Below, in pieces: positions 59,823 to 64,000 of a stretch of DNA of 64,000 nucleotides. Source of the DNA: Sphingomonas_D zeicaulis (GTDB lineage Bacteria > Pseudomonadota > Alphaproteobacteria > Sphingomonadales > Sphingomonadaceae); assembly GCF_050433225.1 (NCBI RefSeq), contig NZ_JBNPXQ010000006.1:248001-312000 (forward strand), given 5' to 3'. Every line of letters starts with the position of its first letter. Within the stretch, counting starts at the first letter, position 1. A program made the translations under genes and the position numbers. The notes beneath the pieces are model-generated. The model had not been told where the DNA came from, ran no database searches, and worked only from the letters and a program-made list of their open reading frames with translations.

Positions 59823-60605
59823 TTATGCATCGGCCGGATCGGCAAAGTGCGCGCCGAGGCCGGTTTGGCCCAGCGCAACGTGGTCGGCCATGGTGTGGCG
59901 ATCGGGGAAGTCGCCGCCGTTTTGCGACCGGAAGGGAATCGGCGTGTCGGTGAAAAGCCCGGCGAGACGCGCACGCCATGCTGCCTTGATCGCCTCCACT
60001 TCTTCTGCCGTGGAAACGTGACCGGCGCCATAGACCGCGTGTGTCGGGAGCACGTCCATACCGGGGTAGAACAGCGCGCCATGGGTTAGCGGGAACAGCA
60101 GTTGATCAAGCGGCCCGTTGATACCCCGCGGGCCATAGTCGGCCGCTGGGCCGCCTGCCTGCACGTTGACCAGTGCTCGCTTGCCCTTGAGTATGCCCTC
60201 CCCAAAGCGGAACTGGTTAGAGCCATTCTGATAGCCGTAGGCAAAACCGAAGGCGTAGACCCGCTCTATCCAGCCTTTTAGGATCGCGGGCACGCCGTAC
60301 CACCACAGCGGGAATTGCAGGACCACAGCATCGGCCGCGAGCAGCTTCTGCTGCTCGACGGTCACGTCGGGCGTCTGATGCCCCCTTGCGTAAGCATGGC
60401 CCGACTCCGCGATGAAAGACAGCCGTTTGGGGTTGTCACGCATCGGAAAGTCATCGGCGTCGTACACCGCCTTCCACTTCATGCCGTAGAGGTCCGAATG
60501 GACCACGGTGTGTCCCGCTGCCGACAACGTCTCAGCGGTCACGTCGACCATCTGCCGTGTCAGCGAAGTGGGTTCAGGGTGCGCGTAAACGATAAGAACA
60601 TTCAT
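59823..60605 (-). CDS. NAD(P)H quinone oxidoreductase, flavodoxin-like
   Basis: A 260-residue NQO1/KefF-like FMN oxidoreductase: MNVLIVYAHPEPTSLTRQMV, LQFPLWWYGVPAILKGWIERV near 97 (quinone and FMN contacts) and GKRALVNVQAGGPAADYGP. It would reduce quinones by two electrons. Downstream of a truncated zinc-type oxidoreductase and an epoxide hydrolase, all on the minus strand, facing a LysR gene. Confidence 0.88.
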   Translation of the reverse strand: MNVLIVYAHPEPTSLTRQMVDVTAETLSAAGHTVVHSDLYGMKWKAVYDADDFPMRDNPKRLSFIAESGHAYARGHQTPDVTVEQQKLLAADAVVLQFPLWWYGVPAILKGWIERVYAFGFAYGYQNGSNQFRFGEGILKGKRALVNVQAGGPAADYGPRGINGPLDQLLFPLTHGALFYPGMDVLPTHAVYGAGHVSTAEEVEAIKAAWRARLAGLFTDTPIPFRSQNGGDFPDRHTMADHVALGQTGLGAHFADPADA

Positions 60606-60634
60606 GATTGCTTATTCCTGTTGGTTGGGATCTG

Positions 60635-60745
60635 TCAGTATTCGACGACGATCTTGCTGAAATGCCTGCCGGACTCCTGCAGCCGGAAGGCGTCCACGAT
60701 CTCGGCCAGCGGAAAGGAGCGAACGATCAGCGAGTGTCCGTCGAC
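60635..60745 (-). pseudogene. C-terminal remnant of a zinc-type (MDR) alcohol dehydrogenase/quinone oxidoreductase
   Basis: Only the last segment survives: LIVRSFPLAEIVDAFRLQES followed by GRHFSKIVVEY, typical of the end of MDR oxidoreductases. Upstream the frame runs into unrelated sequence. It indicates a deletion in this row of redox genes. Confidence 0.72.
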
Positions 60746-60886
60746 GGCTGTCGATTTGGAGCAGGCCAAGCCGGCCGATCGCCCTTCGCAGCTGGCCGGC
60801 GCCGAGGCGGACGTGACGACGCGGGGCATTGAAGCCCTACGCCGCCAGCGCCACGCGCCGCGCTTCGGAAACGGAGATCTCCACCT

Positions 60887-62029
60887 TCAGGAGCGCGCTC
60901 TCAACACCGTCGCGATAAAGGCGCGCAGGTCGGCCAGCATCAGTTCCGGCTCTTCCAGCGCGGCGAAATGCCCGCCCCGCGGCATGTCGGTCCAATGCAC
61001 GACGTTGTAGGTCTTCTCCGCGAACGAGCGGGGCGGTGGTAAGAACACCGGATCAGGAAAGGCCGCAATGCCGGTCGGCAACTGGATGCGGGTGCCGGCT
61101 GGAAGCATCCGCGACTTCTCAAGCCGGCTGCCGTAGTAGATCCAGGTTGCAGTCACGAACGATGCTGGCGCGATGTAGAGCATGATGTTGGTGAGGAGCT
61201 CCTCCTCGGAAAACTTGCTCCAGATGTCGGGGTCGCCATCGGCGGTTTTCGGAAGATCGGCCCACTTGCCGAACTTTTCGAGTATCCAGCCCGCCGCTCC
61301 GACCGGGCTGTCGGCCATAGCGACGCCGAGCGTCTGCGGACGGGTTTCCTGCTCGTGGAAATAGGCGCTCTCCTGATCGGCAATCGCGGCCCGCTTGGCG
61401 GCGAAGGATTTCTCCTCGTCGGTCGTCGGAGCGGCATCCTCCGCACGCACGGTCATCATGTTGATATGGATGCCGAGCAGAGCGTCCGGTCGATCATGCG
61501 CTGCCCAGACCGCGAGGGCGTGGCCCCAATCGCCCCCCTGTATGAAATACCGCGCGTCGCCGAACAGTTGGATCATCAGCCCATGCACGAGCGCAGCAGC
61601 CCGCCGCGGGCCGATCGGGCCCGTGATCGGGTTGGAGAACGCGAAGCCAGGAAGCGAGGGAACGACAACATCGTGCCCGTCCGCTGCAAGCGGCTCCAAC
61701 AGCCGCTCAAACTCGAGATACGAGCCCGGCCAACCGTGCAGAAGCAGGACGGGCGGCTTGGAGCCGTCGCCTTTCGCATGGATGAAGTGGAGGTGCTCGC
61801 CTTCCACGTCGGCCGTGAAGTTGGGGAGTGCGTTGAGGCGTCGTTCGACCGCACGCCAGTCGTAGCTGTCCCGCCAATAACGAGCGAGTCGCTTGAGGTC
61901 ATCAACTCCAACCCCCGCCGACCAGCCTCCCGCATCCGGCAGCTGGCTCCAGTCATAAGCCTCGACCTTGGCTCTGATCGTGGCAAGCCGTTCGTCAGGG
62001 ACGTCTATCGTGTAGGGTGAAATCATCAT
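60887..62029 (-). CDS. epoxide hydrolase (EHN-type alpha/beta hydrolase)
   Basis: A 380-residue protein with an N-terminal EHN domain (PYTIDVPDERLATIRAKVEAY, WRDSYDWRAVERRLNAL) and an alpha/beta hydrolase core: oxyanion HGWPGSYLEFERLL near 98, nucleophile GGDWGHALAVW near 167 (Asp) and catalytic His in MPRGGHFAALEEPEL near the end. It would hydrolyse an epoxide to a diol. Start ATG 62029 or the next codon. Divergent from LysR at 62190. Confidence 0.88.
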   Translation of the reverse strand: MMISPYTIDVPDERLATIRAKVEAYDWSQLPDAGGWSAGVGVDDLKRLARYWRDSYDWRAVERRLNALPNFTADVEGEHLHFIHAKGDGSKPPVLLLHGWPGSYLEFERLLEPLAADGHDVVVPSLPGFAFSNPITGPIGPRRAAALVHGLMIQLFGDARYFIQGGDWGHALAVWAAHDRPDALLGIHINMMTVRAEDAAPTTDEEKSFAAKRAAIADQESAYFHEQETRPQTLGVAMADSPVGAAGWILEKFGKWADLPKTADGDPDIWSKFSEEELLTNIMLYIAPASFVTATWIYYGSRLEKSRMLPAGTRIQLPTGIAAFPDPVFLPPPRSFAEKTYNVVHWTDMPRGGHFAALEEPELMLADLRAFIATVLRARS

Positions 62030-62179
62030 GTTTTTCGCTTAAGCTGGGATGCGGTTCGATGGAGACGGCGTCCACCAATCTGCTATCCATATTGTCGATG
62101 AATGCTTCGAGGGCCGATGGGACGTCGGCATACTGCTCGGTACGTCGCCTAGGTTGAAATCGAACCTTCTGCCTGTTGT

Positions 62180-62196
62180 TATCCAACGAATGGATA
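62180..62196. promoter_or_regulatory. inverted repeat overlapping a LysR start
   Basis: TATCCA (62180-62185) and TGGATA (62191-62196) are perfect inverted arms five bases apart and overlap the ATG at 62190. A related TATCCATA occurs near 62085 in the same spacer. A possible LysR autoregulatory site. Confidence 0.45.
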
Positions 62197-63092
62197 CCAG
62201 AAACCTCGATCTCGGCTTGCTCGTCACGCTCGAAGCCCTACTGGCGGAAGGAAACGTCACGCGTGCCGCCCGGCGCTTGAACCTGAGCCAACCCGCCTTG
62301 TCGGCCCGGCTGGCGCGGCTCCGCGATGCACTCGGCGATCCCCTCCTCATTCCGGCACAGCGTGGCATGATCCTGACCCAGCGCGCCGTCGAGCTTCGGC
62401 AACCGTTGCATGACGCGCTGGAGGGTGTTCGCCGGGTTATGGCAGAGGGAATGCCGTCCGACCCGGCGACCATGGAGGCTACCCTGGTCATCGCCGCAAG
62501 CGACTACGTGCAGTATGCGCTGCTCAGCCGCTTCTCGGTCGAGCTCAGGACCGAGGCACCTAAGGTCCGTGTTGCCTGGCGTGCCCTGGACGTGCTGGCA
62601 CTCTCCTCTCAGTTGGAGCGCGGCGAGGTTGACCTGGCCTTGGCATCGCCGGAGCATGCACCTGCAGCCATGCGCCAGCGCCAGCTCTTTCGTGAGAGTT
62701 ACGTGGTGATCGCCCGCCAGGGACACCCGGCCGTGCAGGGCCGTCTCAGCCTGGACATATTCTGCGCTTTGGAGCACGTCGTCGTGTCGCCCCAGGGCGG
62801 CGGGTTCTCAGGGCCTGCCGATGCAGCTCTAGAGGCCGTCGGCCGCCGTCGCACCGTAGCCCTATCCACGTCGGGCTTTCTGATCGTGCCGGAGGTCGTG
62901 TCGCGGTCCGACATGATCGCTTTGATCCCACGGCGGATCGCCGATGGCTGGTCGGATCGGGTGCAGGTGGTGGAACCGCCACTCACCATCGCCGGCTTTT
63001 CAATCGCGAGTGTCTGGCACGACCGGACCACCAACCATCCCGCACAACGCTGGCTGCGTGAACGCCTGACGACGTTGGCCGCCGAGAGCTAG
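62190..63092 (+). CDS. LysR family transcriptional regulator
   Basis: A 300-residue LTTR of the NodD/LinR-like branch (MDTRNLDLGLLVTLEALLAEGNVTRAAR; helix-turn-helix NLSQPALSARLARLRDALG) with a C-terminal ligand-binding domain. It starts at ATG 62190; the frame is open upstream to 62049 but without similarity. Opposite orientation to the epoxide hydrolase and quinone reductase suggests it regulates them. Confidence 0.88.
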   Translation: MDTRNLDLGLLVTLEALLAEGNVTRAARRLNLSQPALSARLARLRDALGDPLLIPAQRGMILTQRAVELRQPLHDALEGVRRVMAEGMPSDPATMEATLVIAASDYVQYALLSRFSVELRTEAPKVRVAWRALDVLALSSQLERGEVDLALASPEHAPAAMRQRQLFRESYVVIARQGHPAVQGRLSLDIFCALEHVVVSPQGGGFSGPADAALEAVGRRRTVALSTSGFLIVPEVVSRSDMIALIPRRIADGWSDRVQVVEPPLTIAGFSIASVWHDRTTNHPAQRWLRERLTTLAAES

Positions 63093-63310
63093 TTACCGAT
63101 TGGACCGAAGGCTGCGCACAGCGTTTCCCGAAACGCCATCGTTTTCGGGACAGCCAGTCGCGCGGCGAGTGGCAGGTGTCCGTGCCAACGATCCCGTAAA
63201 GGCGCCTTTCGCACATGTCCGGGGTGCGCCTTACCACCCAAATGGCAGCTTCCGTCAGATCCCGATGTTTTCGGTGTCTCCGGTGAAAGACCGGCTTTCG
63301 TCGCAAGCAT

Positions 63311-63942
63311 TCATTGATGGATCGCCCAACGATCGACCGAGGCTGCGCCGCCAACCCACCGCAGTCGCGCCCGCCTCACTTTGGCTCCGGCACCACGCGC
63401 GTCCCCTCGCCGCGCAGCCGCGCTCTCAATCCCGCCGAACACTGCCGCCATATATGGTCCCGGTAGCCGCTCGACGATCCGGATCCGTCCTGCATCCACC
63501 CCGCGCATCAGCAGCGCGTCGCGGACCAGTTCTGCGGGGATGAGGGCCTGCCCTGCGTGCTTTCGGCGAGGGGCTGGCCGGAGACGGTTTGCGGTTCCGT
63601 CTGGGCGTGGCCGGCGGGGTCGATGCGGGCGGGTTGGACGCCCAGCGCGTAGTTGATCGCCGCGTCGATATAATAGTCGGCGAGTTGGTAGGCGACGAAG
63701 CTGTGGCCGAAGTCGAAGGGGATGGTGAAGCGGCCCGTCTTGTAGGGCTGCTCGGGCCGTTTGCGCTCCTCATAGAGCGGGCGGACGTTGCGCTCGGGGA
63801 GGGCGAAGCGGCGGAGCTGATAGCCCTCTGCCTTCAGCATGTGGCGGGTGCAGGAATTACAGCGACGCTGCACTTGTTTTGCTTTTTGCCCGCGCCTGCC
63901 GGGCCTTGGTTCTCGTTCGATCGCCGCTTCGATAGACGCCAT
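63311..63942 (-). pseudogene. unrecognised protein, probably one gene split by a frameshift
   Basis: One frame (63942-63508) encodes YQLRRFALPERNVRPLYEER, TGRFTIPFDFGHSFVAYQLA and AINYALGVQPARIDPAGHAQ. The adjacent frame, extending upstream of the Met at 63508, reads KHAGQALIPAELVRDALLMR and GRIRIVERLPGPYMAAVFGG without interruption. The two halves look like one protein joined by a shift around 63545. No family was recognised. It is also possible that they are two short overlapping genes. Confidence 0.4.
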
Positions 63943-64000
63943 AAAGGCGTCGTCATCCTGCAGACGGCCAATGCTCTCATGCGACGGTGAGCGTCAGAGT

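Overview
The window is high-GC DNA whose gene families point to an alphaproteobacterium of the Sphingomonadales. The clues are the NrsF-type ECF pair, an EcfG-like promoter, TTG/GTG starts, ATGA/GTGA overlaps and a long inverted repeat of the sort scattered through sphingomonad genomes. No rRNA, tRNA or CRISPR array was recognised.

Region 1 (about 0.4-23.0 kb) is one coherent island that should carry trimethylamine (TMA) through to glutamate and formate. Tmm oxidises TMA to TMAO, and Tdm splits TMAO into dimethylamine and formaldehyde. DmmABC with the GcvT-like DmmD demethylates dimethylamine. GmaS, MgsABC and MgdABCD (N-methylglutamate route) handle monomethylamine. FolD and PurU oxidise the folate-bound carbon and release formate, and FolB supports pterin/folate synthesis. 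AmtB probably moves ammonium or methylammonium. A GlxA/AraC-type regulator and an XRE-cupin regulator sit in the middle. A-tract palindromes resembling TTTCCT-N-AAGAAAA recur in the three main divergent promoter regions, which suggests a common operator. A 5'-truncated cupin gene opens the window.

Region 2 (23.0-25.0 kb) is a scar of mobile DNA: a broken IS701-type transposase directly behind gmaS and a frameshifted IS630-type remnant. Region 3 (25.1-36.5 kb) resembles a stress and envelope cluster: a small hydrophilic protein, a frameshifted DUF3429-like gene, an SDR, a CPA1 antiporter, DUF4142 and DUF3597 proteins sharing a divergent EcfG-like promoter, a frameshifted LuxR-type regulator, a phosphodiesterase, a BdcA-like SDR and an ECF sigma/NrsF anti-sigma pair.

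Region 4 (36.5-45.4 kb) is a run of LysR regulators each transcribed away from short-chain dehydrogenases, hydrolases or a DUF4440 protein, with an RTX remnant and an SdpR/SdpI-like autorepressor pair. Region 5 (46.0-48.2 kb) is a three-gene phospholipid operon (CDP-alcohol phosphatidyltransferase, acyltransferase, CdsA). Region 6 (49.4-56.3 kb) is a leucine/isovalerate (liu-type) operon with a divergent LysR; it carries MaoC and CitE-like genes where a crotonase hydratase and HMG-CoA lyase are normally found. Region 7 (56.3-64.0 kb) holds a GMC oxidoreductase with its small subunit, a long gene-poor gap, and an NAD(P)H quinone reductase/epoxide hydrolase set beside a LysR regulator. A poorly understood, probably frameshifted gene ends the window.
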